From: Chelonoidis abingdonii
Taxonomy: Eukaryota > Chordata > Testudines > Testudinidae
NCBI RefSeq assembly: GCF_003597395.2
Contig: NC_133776.1
Coordinates: forward strand, 33,596,157-33,660,156
Direction of reading: 5' to 3'
Length of the DNA: 64,000 bases
Position numbers and translations under genes: made by a program. Below the pieces are notes generated by a model. It searched no databases. It was not told the origin of the DNA and saw only the letters and a list, made by a program, of their open reading frames with translations. This document shows, one piece after another, positions 10,748-23,424 of the stretch (positions within the stretch are counted from its first letter, which is position 1; each line of letters begins with the position of its first letter).

Positions 10748-11619
10748 CAGAGGTGAAAGTAAGCTGGTACAGTCCAGTATGGTGTACCGGCAAGAGCTGG
10801 TACGCTGTGCCGGACTGGACCGGCTTCCCCAGCTGGGCTTGGGTGGGGATTTAAAGGGTCCAGAGCTCCAGCCACTGCAGGAAGCCCCGGGGCCTTTAAA
10901 GCACTGCCGCCGGAGCTCCGGCAGCAAGGGTTGGACAGCGCTTTAAAGGGCCTGGGGCTCCCCGCAGCGGCCGGAGTGGTGGGCCCTTTACATTCCCAAA
11001 TGAGCCTGGCAGCCGGGCTCCGGCGGTGATTTAAAGGGCCAGAGGCTCCAGCCGCTGTGGGGAGACCCGGGCCTTTTAAAGTGCTGCCGCTGGAGCTCTA
11101 GCAGCGAGGCTTGGGCAGTGCTTTAAAGGGCCCAGGGCTCCCCACAGTGGCCGGAACCTCTGGCCCTTTAAATCCCCACCGGGGCCCAGCAGCCAGGCTT
11201 GGGCGGGAATTGAAAAGGCCCAGGGCTCCTGTCACTGCAGGGAGCCCTGAGCCCTTTAAATCACCACCAGAGATCTGGCAGCCAGGTGCAGGCAGGAATG
11301 TAAAGGGCTTGGTGCTCTGGCCACTGTGGGGAGCCCCAGGCCCTTTAAATCACCACCAGAGCTCCAGCAGTGGGGCTCAGGCGGCTCTTTAAAGGGCCCA
11401 GAGCTCTGCGGCGGCCGGAGCCCTGGGCCCTTTATTTCACCCATGAGCCCCAAGGCTCCCAGCTACCTCTGCAACTGGTAGTTCCGGGGTGATTTTAAAG
11501 GCCCTGGAGCTCCCAGCCGCAGCCCCAGGACCTTTAAACCCTGCATCTCCCGGTTGAGGTCATGCCCCCACTCAGGACTCTGGAATATTGGTAAGTCCTT
11601 TCAGTTACTTTCACCTCTG
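10748..11619. mobile_element. hAT-type element with hairpin array, 872 bp
   Basis: TIRs are 'cagaggtgaaagtaa' and 'ttactttcacctctg', perfect complements. Flanks 10740-10747 and 11620-11627 are both 'tgtaaaat', a perfect 8-bp target duplication. The interior from about 10849 to 11540 is an array of about eight palindromic units. Each runs from a 'tttaaagggcc...ggctcc' half to a 'ggagcc...ggccctttaaa' half, so each strand can fold into successive hairpins capped by TTTAAA. There is no transposase. The 871-bp element at 47701 has the same kind of interior but different TIRs. Confidence 0.9.
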
Positions 11620-11627
11620 TGTAAAAT

Positions 11628-14547
11628 GCTACTGAGAAAATGATAATATTTTCACACTCATTTTTGCACAGCCTTAAACAATTAAACACAATGAAAGGCA
11701 ATTGAAAAACAAGCAAAATTTTTGTGAGTGCCTTTCAACCTCTCATTTTTATTTTTTTTTAAATGAGAGATGATTAGGTCTAGATTTTTAAAGTTCTTTT
11801 CAATAATGCAGAACAATTAATAACCATAGTCATGTTTAAAAGAAGTTATATTCACCTAATGCCTTTTTACTTTTTAACATGCGTATGAAGTGAGCCCCTT
11901 AGAACCATCAGATTGCAGCATTTCAGCTGAAGTGATCATAGATGGTCTTTAGCCATAATATTTCAGTTATGGGCCAGTTAAGATTTTAGTACAAAAATGG
12001 GCCAGGAATTTCCTCCATATCTAAAGTTTCCAAATTTGGTGAAAAAAACACTAGTTTTGTCTTTAAAATGTGGGATACAAGTTGCCCATCTACCAACAAA
12101 GCTTTTTTCAATGGGGGGGAAGAGTGATTTTTGTACTGTTTTTTAAAAAGTTTTAGATATCTTAAATCTTAATTTACCACTTGTACATTAACAAAATGAC
12201 TACTGTGCAGAATCACAAATTAGTTTTTACTACCTTTTATTGCATCAGTGGACTCCAGCCATTGAAACATTTTGCTATGAAATTATAATGATAGCAGATA
12301 AAGATACAGTAGACGTTCCTAGCTTCAGAGGAGCAGTGGCAATCTTCAAAATAAATGACAGAAGTTCAGTTACTCACCTCACGTTTACCTCTGGATATGA
12401 AAATCAGATTTATGTGGATATTTAAACAGTAAAAGTTACATTATTTTGAAGATCACTAATAAGAATTTTGTATTCTTAAAATAGTAGTGTTCAGATGAGA
12501 AATAGTTTATTATAGCTGTACTGCACAACACTCTCCTGCAGCCATAATTAGACATCCTAGGGAAATCTCATCCCACTTCCATTTTCCTTACTGTTTCTTG
12601 CTCCTGTGCTGAAATTTGTTTGTGACTGTAGGTGGGGGAGATGATCCTAAGAATTAGATTTACAAGGGAACTTTTGATTTTGTACTAAACTGACTGTTCT
12701 GACAAAAATATGTTCTTGATATGGAACAAGGAAATTCCAGAGGCATACAGAATAGTAAGTTGAACTGCTTCCCCAAAGCCAGATTCTGACTGGTCAGTTG
12801 GACCTTTATACTAATACAACATTCCTTATGGTGCACAGCTGGGACTTCATCACCACCAATAACTAATCCCTATAAATACTGATTTCATTATAGGCATCGG
12901 GTATAAAAGCAGCCTCTTCCTTTCCTCTCCCCCCCAATTGTGGCTGCCTTTTTTAAATGTAAATTGGGGTAAGTTTAGAAGACAATGTTACTTAAAAGGC
13001 TGGTTTGGGAGCTCTCACCAGCTCCCAACTCAGCTTGGTGCAGTTAAAGCTGCCCTGGCACCGTCCAGCACCTTTGAGAGTGGGAATCAGGCTGGGAAAG
13101 AGAGCATTAGTTCTCTTCTCTGGAAACACATGGAAGAATCCCGGAAGAGAAATCACTGCAGAGTGCCCAAGGCAATTAGTAGCCCCTCACAGGTAGCGTT
13201 TATTGCATTTGGGCTCTTAATTCAGTCTTTTAAATGAGATTAACACTTTAACATAGTTCCTAGTTGCCTGCAAAAGAGGCAGGGAAAAGAGAGGTCACTG
13301 AGCTGGCAGGGGAAAAACAGGGAGGGAGAGGTAGTTTCAAATTATACACCTTTCCTTTGCCCCGTGAGCGTATATATCCCTTGGAGGGCAGGTCATTCTT
13401 CTCTGAGCACTTCAAATCCCACTTTCTATTACAAAAACTGAATTGGGGAACTGGTCAATGTGATTCCTAAATTATGCCCTGATTGGGCAGATGAGGCAGG
13501 TGATTAACTTTATCCATGTGAGTAGTGTCATTGGCTTCAGCGTACTGTTAATCACATGCATAAGTCTTTGCAGTATTGGGGCCTGGCTTTTTATAATACA
13601 AAGCAAGATGTTAAAAGTGGCCTTTAAGGCACCACCAAAATGTTGTTGAGAGTACATCAAGGTTAATGGCAAGGGCAGGAGAAGGAAGAAGGGACTCAGA
13701 TATTTCACTAAATCATTTAAAAAAAAGTTTAAATAAGTACATTTTAGAAAGTGTATATATTAGAAATAGCAAAGAAAATGCATTTGCAAGCTTTTTTCTG
13801 TTTCTTTTCTTTCTCTTCATAATAGAAACACCTGCTATCTAAATCCATGCACTAACAGACTTTAGAAATTGAATTGTAAAACTACTGCGCTATGCTCTTA
13901 GCAAAATGACCTGCAGGATATGCATCAGTAGATTATTGATGCACTCTTTTGAGTTGCTTACTTAAGGCATGTACTCATAGCCTACTAATGCACAGCCTTT
14001 AGGGATTAACTGGCTTAATAGATCTTTTTAAAACAACAATCATATAGTATTGTGGACCTGTGATGAGAGAAATTTTGTCCTGAACTCTCCCATTTAGGTA
14101 CTGCAGTAGATTTTGCTTTACCAGGTGTTGAAGGGCTGTGTTCTGCAAAGTAATCTTAGCTGAAGTGCTTTTACCATAGGGTCAAATTCTGGTTCTATAT
14201 ATACATCAGTTCCCTCCTAAGGGGAACATGTTTATACTACAAAAGTAGCATTAATGTGAACCCATATTCTGGCTGCTTTCCACCCCCATTCTCAGCTCTT
14301 GCTGCGTACTACCCTGCCAGGAGCAGGATTAATCTACACCAGGGAGTAATCTGCATGGAATGGGGTTATGAAGCTGAGTCAGAGTGGGCATGTGCCAGAG
14401 CATTTACAACCTACTCTGCAGTGCCTCTCAGTCACTCTAGCTAGAGAGGACCTCTGAAGTGCCATTTCTGTGGATCTGTCCACAAGTTTCTGCCACTCAT
14501 TTCCCCTCTTAACTACATAGGTTTTTGGTGTGCACGTACAATATACT
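11628..14547. other. Long gene-free stretch, isolated TATA box
   Basis: About 2.9 kb of AT-rich DNA with no recognised exon. At 12902-12909 there is a textbook TATAAAAG, and at 12969-12974 a GTAAGT donor-like hexamer. Neither connects to a protein I recognise. Short frames at 12938-13470 have no domains. Confidence 0.4.
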
Positions 14548-14745
14548 TCGCAATTCTTTGAGATCCTCAGATGAAAGTTGCTAAAGTAGTTTAAAAAGAT
14601 TATGATTTTAGCCTCACAACACTCCTGTGAGGTAGGCTATTTTACAGAGGTGGAAACTGAGGCAGAGAGAAATAAAAACACTGGAACACAGTGACACAGC
14701 CAGGAATAGGACACCTATTCATTCTCTCCTCATCCTGTGTTAGAA
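14548..14745 (-). repeat. MIR (CORE-SINE) fragment
   Basis: In minus orientation it shows the conserved MIR run: 'cctcacaacactcctgtgag', then 'attttacagaggtggaaac' and 'tgaggcagagag', followed by 'gtgacacagccaggaatag'. These correspond to the well-known 'cctcatctgtaaaatg' and 'caagtcacttaacctc' parts of MIR. MIR is shared by amniotes, so this is an old insertion. Confidence 0.7.
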
Positions 14746-15668
14746 CCACAAGATCATAATTCATTTCCAAGTCCATCAATTTTTCAATATCTTTTCAAGA
14801 CCATCCTTGCTGCCATATGAGCAGCCTAAGTCCAAATTTGGCCCATAGCAAAGTTACAATAATTTGATAGGATGGCCACCGTACTCCTTCACCCCTACAG
14901 TGAGGTGGTGGTTGTTTACTGTTTTGTTTTGATTATCTTTAAGAGATGCCCTAATATCATTCATGAACAGAATTATCTAACCAATATTGTATAACAACTT
15001 TCATATTAACATGCAGAACAAGAAAGAAGAGAATTGGACAAGTATTTTTAAAAGACGAAAAAGAAACCACTCCTTTTATATTTAATCATCTCCGTACAAA
15101 AGTTAGGAATTTATTTATTTACCTGTAATATTAGATCATTTTTTTAATATCTGAAACTTATGGTTTGACACCTACATTATTTGGAACGAGCCAAGCTATT
15201 ATGTTAATAGTTTATTAATGTTATTAAAACCCACATAGTGTACATTAGAGGTGGTTATAGATGCAGTGTATCTTTAGCAATTCCTTTGTGTATCAGATGT
15301 AGAAGTCTTATCCTGTAGTTTCTACAGAGGCAAACCTTTGAGTTCAGTAGATTTGCCTCTGTAAGGAACGCAGGACTGGGTTCTAATGGCTCAGTGCTTT
15401 AAGGAGCTGAACACCATCAGTTTCCCTTGAAATCAGAAGAAGTTGAGGGGACAAAAGGGCCTAATCCTGCTAGAAGTTACTATGTAGTATAGTTCCTACT
15501 AACATATGAATAGTCATTAGGACTTCTCTTGGTAGGAAACATTAAATCTCATATAGAGTTTTTGCAGAATTGAGCCTCAAATGAATTAATGTCAGGGTGT
15601 TCAAAACTAGAAATAAACAGAAATATATAAAGTTTTGTTCAAGAACTGATGAAACTATACATTTAGAC

Positions 15669-15978
15669 CAAGGGTTGGCAACCTTTCAGAAGTAGTGTGC
15701 CGAGTCTTAATTTATTCACTCTAATGTAAGGTTTCGCATGCCAGTAATACATTTTAACGTTTTTAGAAGGTCTCTTTCTATAAGTCTATAATATATAATT
15801 AAACTATTTTTGTATGTAAAGTAAATAAGGTTTTTAAAATGTTTAAGAAACTTCATTTAAAATTAAATTAAAATGCAGAGCTCTCAGACCGGTGGCCAGG
15901 ATCCAGGCAATGTGAGTGCCACTGAAAATCAGCTTGCCTGCTGCCTTCGGCACATGTGCCATAGGTTGCCTACTCCTG
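15669..15978. mobile_element. hAT-type MITE, 310 bp, perfect duplication
   Basis: The left end 'caagggttggcaacctttc' and right end 'aggttgcctactcctg' form imperfect TIRs. Flanks 15661-15668 and 15979-15986 are both 'atttagac'. A near-identical 311-bp copy is at 56429-56739, including the AT-rich middle ('tttttagaaggtctctttct') and the 'gaccggtggccagga' segment. Same family, two independent insertions. Confidence 0.9.
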
Positions 15979-15986
15979 ATTTAGAC

Positions 15987-16993
15987 AATAATATCAATTT
16001 ACATATATCATTTTTCCTTATCACTTATAAAAATAGTGCAATGTATTTTATTTTTGTGACTGATTGAATTAACATTGCTATTATATTTAGAAACTTCTCT
16101 TTTCAAAGGCCAGTTACAAACTGGTGTGATCTATTTGTAGTTTAATTTAAACTACAGTTTAAACCAAATATAGACACGTATATCAGGAAACCTGATAGAA
16201 AGTTGAACTTGGTAACAAAAAAATGAATGTACGTTCACAATCAAACATCAATTTCTTCATATAAGCTATAATATAACTACTCAAAAGCATAAGATTACAC
16301 AGTATTAAGTAAATTTATTTTCTCAATTTCAGTAGTTCACCCTCAGTCTGATTAAGTTAAGATAGAGGAGAATTTGACCTGTTTTTTCCATCCTTGTGCC
16401 TACTGAATTTTTTACATTAATGAGAACTTGGATGTATTACTATAAATCATTCAGTGACTAAGGTGAACTCAGAAATCTAGATAGCCAAAAGATTCTCAAG
16501 TTTGCTCTGATTCATGAAGTCCAAATTCATTGTCTAATTACTCAGAGTATTACTTCATCATTTAAAAGCCTTTACTGAAAACTATAGAACAAAGGGAAAC
16601 ATTTGAATTAAGAAAAGGAGAGAGAGAGAGATCAAGAAAGGAAATGAGTGTATTATAATGGCAGACTCATTCATTTTCAGAACAAGTGCCTCCTCACCCT
16701 GTTATTGTTTTCATATTTCACATACACAGAGTGATGGAGTGCTATCCTTCTATGTTTCCTAAAGTAAACCTGATTCTTCATCTTGATAGCTTCCAGCACA
16801 ATAAGCAGATTATCTCTGTTGCCAGAAGAAAGTAGTAGAATGTCCATTCAGCTTGCGCTCCTACTTGTCCTGTTGATCTCATATTTTAGGTTGATCGGTT
16901 CTCATTAAACAGCTTAGCTGAGTTTTTGAAACATTGTTAGAATTTGGAAAGTTCTGTGATGCATTTTAACCCTTTTTGTTAATTGTGTGATAC
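15987..16993 (-). other. Probable GRK7 3' UTR and downstream flank
   Basis: This lies immediately 3' of the GRK7 stop codon at 16996-16994 on the minus strand. A minus-strand AATAAA (TTTATT on plus) occurs near 16315, about 680 bases past the stop, and could be the polyadenylation signal. There is no transcript evidence in the sequence to fix the end. An (AG)n run lies at about 16617-16631. Confidence 0.3.
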
Positions 16994-17336
16994 TTACAAC
17001 AACAAACAAACTCCTGACTTGGCTTCACCTCCATTTGCACATTCCCCAGTAGCTATTCTGTTAGGATCATTCAGTTCTTCAAACAGTCCTGTTTCAATAA
17101 TTTCTTCCTGCCATGGTATAGGGACAGCACCTGTCGCAAATTTCTTGAAGAACTTCTTATCTTTGTCATCAAACTCAATCCCCCGGATTTCAGAGAAGTC
17201 AGCAATGTCTGCGACATCTTTGGCATAGACAACTGATGGATCTGGCACAAAAGGGGGGTCTATGAGGCCTGCCTCCAGCCTGTGGAAGTTAATTGTTTTG
17301 AAGAAAGCATGTTTTCTTGGATCATCGTCACTGCTC
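16994..17336 (-). CDS. GRK7: GRK7 coding exon 4 (C-terminus)
   Basis: The terminal exon encodes residues 439-551 plus the last base of R438. It begins after a polypyrimidine tract and AG (minus strand ...ttgcag). It carries the end of the kinase fold and the AGC-type C-tail ('PPFVPDPSVVYAKD', 'FATGAVPIPWQEE', 'ETGLFEELNDPNR'). It ends SGVCLLL then TAA at 16996-16994. The C-terminal CLLL (C548) is a CAAX box whose last leucine favours geranylgeranylation. Opsin kinases use such a lipid to reach photoreceptor disc membranes. The phase-2 junction with exon 3 restores arginine 438. Confidence 0.96.
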
Positions 17337-18356
17337 CTGCAATAAAACAAGAGATTGTCAGTCAAAACTGTGATGTGGGTGAACTATATATTTTGGGAAA
17401 GTTCAATTGCATAACTTGGGTCTATTTTAATTTTAAATGGGTTTCATTAAAGCATCCCTCTGCATGTTCTTTTAAAATCCAAGGGTTGTTAGGTGCATAA
17501 TGGGATCAAGATATTTTGTACTTTTCAGCTAGGAAAGTCAGGTTTTCAGTGGAACTGAAGCTAAGGAGTGGGAAATATTGGGACTATTGTTAACAACAAA
17601 AGCCCAGATAACTTGTTTTATTTTAGGTAGAATAAGAATTCCAGGAAACTCTAGTAGGTAGTTCAATGGGTAATACGTTCAGCTGTCAACTCTGGAAACA
17701 GTGATTTCAGTGTGAAACTGGTGACAAGTAAAACTGATATTTGTGGTCTCATCTGAAATGAGTATTGGTCCAAAGTGCGTGCACACAAAAAATCACACAA
17801 AGCCCAATACAAAAGCCCTTATTCTCATGATTATTTCTTATTCACATAAGTAGCTCCACTTAGCTCAATGGGGCTACTCATGTAAGGTCTACTCAAATGA
17901 GCAAGAGTTTGCAGGATCAGATCCAGAGACTAGTATGCTAGCAAAAGAATGCAAGCACATTTCCTAGCACCTTCACACCCAATGACCCTCTAGAGCTAAA
18001 GCTATCTTAGTCCCTCACTACTATGAACATAAACATTAATAAAACTCACCCAAGAATTAAAAATAAAATGAATCAAACATTTTTTAGACTTCAAAATAAG
18101 TATATCTTGGAAAGAATAACTGCAGTCCATGCAATGGGCTGAATTAAGGTTCTCTTCTCTTGAAGGAGAAACAGAAACACACGAACTGTTGCAATGTGGG
18201 CCCACATTCAGATCCCAAGATGACCGCCAGGACAGGAATAATCTGAGTCTCAAGGGTACAATCAAAACATACTATGATCCTTGACCTAGGCCCCATCCTA
18301 GAATGTGCCATTTTTGCAACTTTAGCTGTGGGGAATGTGCAAAGAGTGACCTTTGA

Positions 18357-18619
18357 GGCCAGGTCTATACTAGGAAATTAGATTGGTATAACTATGTCGC
18401 TCAGGGGTGTGAAAAATCCACATCCATTACTGACACAGTTAAATCGAGCTAACCCCTGCTGCAGACAGTGTTACGTTTTCCCATCTACATAGTTATGGCT
18501 TCTAGGGGAGGTGGATTAACTATAGAGAAGCCCTCCTGTTGGTGTAGGTAGCATCTTCTTTGAAGCGCTACAGCAGTGCAGCTGCACTGGTGCAGGGTTT
18601 AACGTGTAGACCTGCCCTG
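18357..18619. mobile_element. MITE of the 'gtgtagac' family
   Basis: The ends 'ggccaggtctatac' and 'gtgtagacctgccct' are imperfect inverted repeats. Inside are 'gtcgctcaggggtgtgaaaa' and 'gcgctacagcagtgcagctg', which recur in the copies at 2890 and 8541. No clear target duplication is visible. Non-coding. Confidence 0.55.
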
Positions 18620-20749
18620 ACTTTTGGAGAAGCTATGAACAGGAAGGAAAATTGCGTTTTTTTTTTCCTGTATATATGGATGATACAGCTTGGACTGGGT
18701 CCTACATGAGGTAAAGGAGTATGAAGAACCAAGCTATCATTACAATGCCGGGGAAACAGATTTCTCTCTATTCCTTGGCCTCAGTAAATAGCAATCTTGT
18801 TACTTGGTTGCAGTTTTCTGATCACACTTTTATACAAAGTCATATACTAAATAAAGACAACGCTTTCACACATTCACAGTGCACTATGAGATAGTACTGA
18901 AGAACTGAATGTTCTATGGACATGACTCCTTACAACAAGGTTAAAAGAAAGAGATAATGCAAATTTCTGTTAAAGCCAATCATCTTCATTAATGTGCAAA
19001 AGCACCATTACTTAGTGACGAGATGCAGCCTTAGGCCTATGTGACCACAGAAAGTCCAGTTCCGCCAAGGGTCTGCACCATGCACATGTAACAGACCCTC
19101 CAGCTTGAACAGCATCTTTAATTCCCTTTGCACTGCTTCCCATTCCCTAACTGCTCACTCCTGCCCAGAAAACTGCACTTTAGCTTCACTTCCTGGCACA
19201 CTAATTCATGTAGGCAGGTCTCCAGAGGCCACAGTCTTGTAAACAAATGGGATCAGGGAGCATTGCCATAGCCCAAGAGGCTTCAGAGGCAGCCATATGG
19301 GCCTCAAAGGTACACAGAGATGGTGTTACCCATCAAGAAGTGGCAAGGGGGATGTATACTACAGCGATGAGCACAGTAGGAAAACACAGATTAGGTCAAC
19401 AGGGGCTTATGTTATTTTTGCATAGGGTCTTGCAAAACCCAGCCAGCTCAGTTAGTGACACATAAACACTGGTACAGCTGTGGAACCTGAAGTCAATTGC
19501 TGACTGTCTTTATTAGCCTGGAGTGCATTAGAGCTGCAGATCAGATAATAGGAACTCACAGATTTGTGACTCTAGCAGCTCCGTTAGTCACCCTATGGAG
19601 TTACTGGGTGATTTCATACTCAGCATATTCATGCAGATTTTATTTTATTTTGCTTTTCTATAACATGCTATTAAAAGCATCAGAACTTGGTGTAGGTTCC
19701 ACAGTGGATTACTGCAGTGTTTTCCCCTCCTGATCTAATATATTTTCTTTTGATACCATCAGAAATACATCTTTTTTTTTAAAATATGAAGCGACAGGTG
19801 CCATCTAAAGGCACCTACTAATACGCTGCTTCTTCTACCTAGCCATGACCCCTTCCTGTGTGAATCTGATGTTTGCATGACTGTGACAGAAAAAGTGAAT
19901 GAGCTTGTCTAACTTCTCTCACGTTAACATTCCTCAGTGAACTATTTCATTGTTCCATGGGACAGCAGGGAGCAAGTTCCAAAGGAGAGAGAGTGGAGAG
20001 AAAGGTGTTAATCTCTCCAGAATAAGCCAACACCACCGAGTCTTGAATACAAAATTTAGAACATTTTCAAGAGGTCAGGTCTGCCCTTGAGCAGCTTTAA
20101 CTTATGCAACAGGCACTTATGTAGATAACCCAAGGCCTGATTGACCTTAGCAGAATTACAAGGCTAATCTTTACGTAAGGATGAGCTGTTCTTGAACAAT
20201 ATCTCCAGTGTAATAGGCAGTGACAGGTTTTGTTTTTTTAACATCATGTACAGAAAGGCTGGACTTCTCCTTGCCCATTTCTCATCAAACTGTGTATTGA
20301 AGGGACATTGAAGGGAAGGGAAGAAAAAATGGGACATTATGTTAATGGATTCCATTGTGTCCCTTCCTCAATACTTCAAGGTACCACTACAGATTACAGT
20401 TGTAGGCTGTTCCATGCTCATGTATTTTAATAACTTGTCCCCTTTCCTCTCCCCCACGTGTCATAAAACACAGGCTAAGTTGCTCCATCTGTAGTTCTAC
20501 TTGTTAGGCTGGTAGAAATTTTGGTGGGGAAAAGTGCCCCCAAAAACGTGAAGCGACACCAAACAGCAAAGAAAGTAGAGGCAGCATATTTTGAAAAATC
20601 AAAGTGGCAGAATGAAAAACCTCAACACAAATAACTGTCTTGAGGTGCTTCTCCCACTCACCACTAAGAGCTAATGTAACATTAAATAGGCAGATAGATG
20701 GTTTTGTGGTGAAAGGACATGACTAGGATGGTGGTTCCATTAGGAGAGC

Positions 20750-20925
20750 AGTCTATTCCTAGCTCTTCCACAGACTTTCTGTATGACCTTGAACAACTCG
20801 CTCAGACTCTCAAAGCCTCAGTTTCTCCAACTTTTAAGTTAGGGTAATAAAGCTTACTTCACAAGGGTGTTGTGAGACTAAATGTATGAAAAGCACACTG
20901 AGATTTCAGATGGAATGCTCTAAGT
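20750..20925 (+). repeat. MIR fragment interrupted by a hAT element
   Basis: MIR hallmarks in order: 'gtatgaccttgaacaactcg', 'aaagcctcagtttctccaac', 'gggtaataaagcttacttc' and 'aagggtgttgtgagac'. The MIR 3' tail ('gaagagtattactattatt') resumes at 21267, directly after the hAT element and its target duplication. The MITE therefore inserted inside the MIR. Confidence 0.7.
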
Positions 20926-21258
20926 CAGTATTTCCCAAGCTTGGGACACTGCTTGCACAGGGAAAGCCCCTGGCAGGCCAGGCCGATTTGTTTACCTGCC
21001 GCATCCGCAGGTCTGGCCGATCGTAGCTCCCACTGGCTGTAGTTCGCTGCTCCAGGCCAATGGGGGCTGCGGGAAGCGGTGCAGGCCAAGGGACATACTG
21101 GCCGCCACTTCCCGCAGCCTCCATTGGCCTGGAGCAGCGAACCACGGCCAGTGGGAGCCGCGATTGGCCAGACCTGCGGACGTGGCAGGTAAACAAACCG
21201 GCCTGGCCTGCCAGGGGCTTTCCCTATGCAAGTGGTGTCCCAAGTTTGGGAAACACTG
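20926..21258. mobile_element. hAT-type MITE inserted in a MIR, 333 bp
   Basis: The ends 'cagtatttcccaagcttggg' and 'cccaagtttgggaaacactg' are TIRs. Flanks 20918-20925 and 21259-21266 are both 'ctctaagt', a perfect 8-bp duplication. The element is almost one long palindrome: 'tgctccaggccaatggg' and 'ccattggcctggagcagcga' face each other, each holding a CCAAT box. The frames on both strands through this region are products of the palindrome. Relative: 36413-36656. Confidence 0.9.
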
Positions 21259-23152
21259 CTCTAAGTGAAGAGTATTACTATTATTATGCTAAACCAGGGA
21301 ATTTCTGTCATCTGTGTTGCAAGATAATTTGTTGCTGAATAGTATCTACAGTTTCATTCAGTGTTAGAATTGTCAGCTTCCTTATAACGACAAAAAAAGG
21401 GGAATCACAGCCTCTGTTCACATTTGAAATCCTCACAGAAATAAAGTATGTGGCTGATCAAACCATGACCATATCATATCAGTATGCAAAGATGTGTATT
21501 TTGGACATCCTTCAGTCAAAAAGCTGTGTAGCTGTTACACTTGCCCGGCTGGAGAGAAGATTCATGGGATAAAATGATACACACATTCCTGCTAAATCCT
21601 TGGAAAAATCAAATGGTCTTCACTTCTACATTAGATATAGAACACTGTTATATGATACTCTATGACATTCTTTAATGTGTTTTCAAATATCTCTAGATTC
21701 TTTGTAAACTCAGTATGACAAATTAATATTATTAATAAATAATATTAATTATACATCTTCACATTAAGCCCCTCCTTTGCAAATAGGAGTTTTATATTTA
21801 TTGCAAGCATTATCAGTGTCACAACGTGGCATTCAGATTAACACTGAATACTGCATAGAGAGCAATCTGGACTATTGGCAAATAACAAGATTTACAAAAT
21901 AGAATCCACTAATTTATTCTAATTACCATATGTTTTACAAATTTAACTGTACTGGTTACTGAATACTATACTGTATTGCTAAACAAGTGATAGTTAGAGA
22001 CCATATTTCCTACCTTCCTAAATACCATGCTATAATAAAAGTTTTAAGGCAAAATGTGTAATCTTTGCACAGAAAAGTCTCCCAGTAATTTCAATGGAAG
22101 ATTTCCCTGTATTTTTGTGAAGTATACACATAAAATGTTAAAGGACTGTCTTAAATGAGTCTGTTCATCTACTTTTTGGTAGGTTCTCAATCACATTATA
22201 TTGGAAAACTTAACTACTTGAATTGGTAGATAAATTTACAATCATGTTTGATGAAAGTTACTATGTGTTCTAAAATTAGCTACCACCAATTTCCTTTATA
22301 TCTTATTACAGTTTACTTATATGTCTTATAGATTGTCTTGTATTTATTCTGTCTTGACAGTAAGGCTATTGAATCTTTCACCATGTATCACTACAAAGGT
22401 ATTTGAAAAGTTAAATACTATAATGTTTAGCTTTCCAATTACCTTATTATTCAAAGAATCTTTAGGATTGCTGACTCAGGGCCAAATCCAGCAGTCCTTT
22501 CAAAGGCAAAACTCTCATTAAGGCCTCAAATGGAATTTTTGTCTAATAAGGATGTAGGTCCAAGTGTACTCTCCCTTACAAATACCCTTGGGATGATGGC
22601 AGAAGGCCCAGGAAACTCTGTGGGTTTCCATGAAATTGGCCTGTCAATGAGAGAGGTTAGGATACCTGTTGCAGGAAACACATGGTTCAGCTTTCCAACC
22701 CTGATACCTTGAGGCTTTTTGGGGGTTATCCCTTCATGCTGCTGCTCTGGAACCCTGACAGCACAGTTCCTACAAGAGTCACACTGACATAGACCAAGCA
22801 TTCTGCACTCAAGTAGCATTAACTTAGATGCAGATATACACTAGAATATTCACTGTCTAGAGGGAAGAGAATGCTATGCAGGGGGCTCCTCCCATTCCTG
22901 AAAACTCTACAAAACTCCAAAAGAGGAGCTTCTATGGATTTCTGCGGAGGTAATTGGGATTGACACCACAGAGGCAACATTCCTCCATTTCAATGCTCTC
23001 CCAAGATAGATCTGCTAGAGCAAGATCACTTCCATTCATGGAAGTGGAAAGGAAGATTGGAGTCTTTTAGAAACCTTAGGATTTGGTCTCCATTTGTATG
23101 AAATAATGATTGCATCATTGATCTAGGCTTAAACATGGGAAATAATCCATAC

Positions 23153-23424
23153 CTGCTTCCTAAACGGTCCTCTGATTTCTTAGCCAAGAACAGCCTGCAA
23201 ATATCTTTTGTTTCCGCCGTGAAGTTGGCATGCTCAAATTTCACCTCATCTTCCAAGGTTCTTTTTTTCACTTCATCCTTACTGACCTTTTCTTTGAAAT
23301 CCTTGAATGGAGTTCGACCCGCAACCATCTCATAAATACTACATCCCATAGCAAACCAGTCCACGGGGTAGGAGTAATTCTCTTCCTTCAGGATTTCAGG
23401 AGCCATATAACCATTAGTCCCAGC
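23153..23424 (-). CDS. GRK7: GRK7 coding exon 3 (activation segment)
   Basis: This 272-bp exon encodes residues 348-437 plus two bases of R438. The acceptor is ccatag before GCT and the donor is AG|gtatgg, both consensus. It starts AGTNGYMAPEIL, the APE end of the activation segment, and continues with 'YPVDWFAMGCSIYEMVAGRT' and 'DICRLFLAKK', typical of GRK kinase C-lobes. Ending in phase 2 matches the phase of exon 4 exactly. The codon structure is intact with no stop or frameshift. Confidence 0.95.

Larger units (their letters stand above)
17337..23152 (-). other. GRK7 intron 3
   Basis: A 5.8-kb intron with donor AG|gtatgg at 23153/23152 and acceptor ttgcag at 17338/17337. It contains a MITE (18357-18619), an interrupted MIR (20750-20925) and a hAT-type MITE (20926-21258). 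Around 17800-17930 there is an old repeat-like stretch with 'agctcaatggggctactca'. Short frames elsewhere are unremarkable. Confidence 0.85.
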
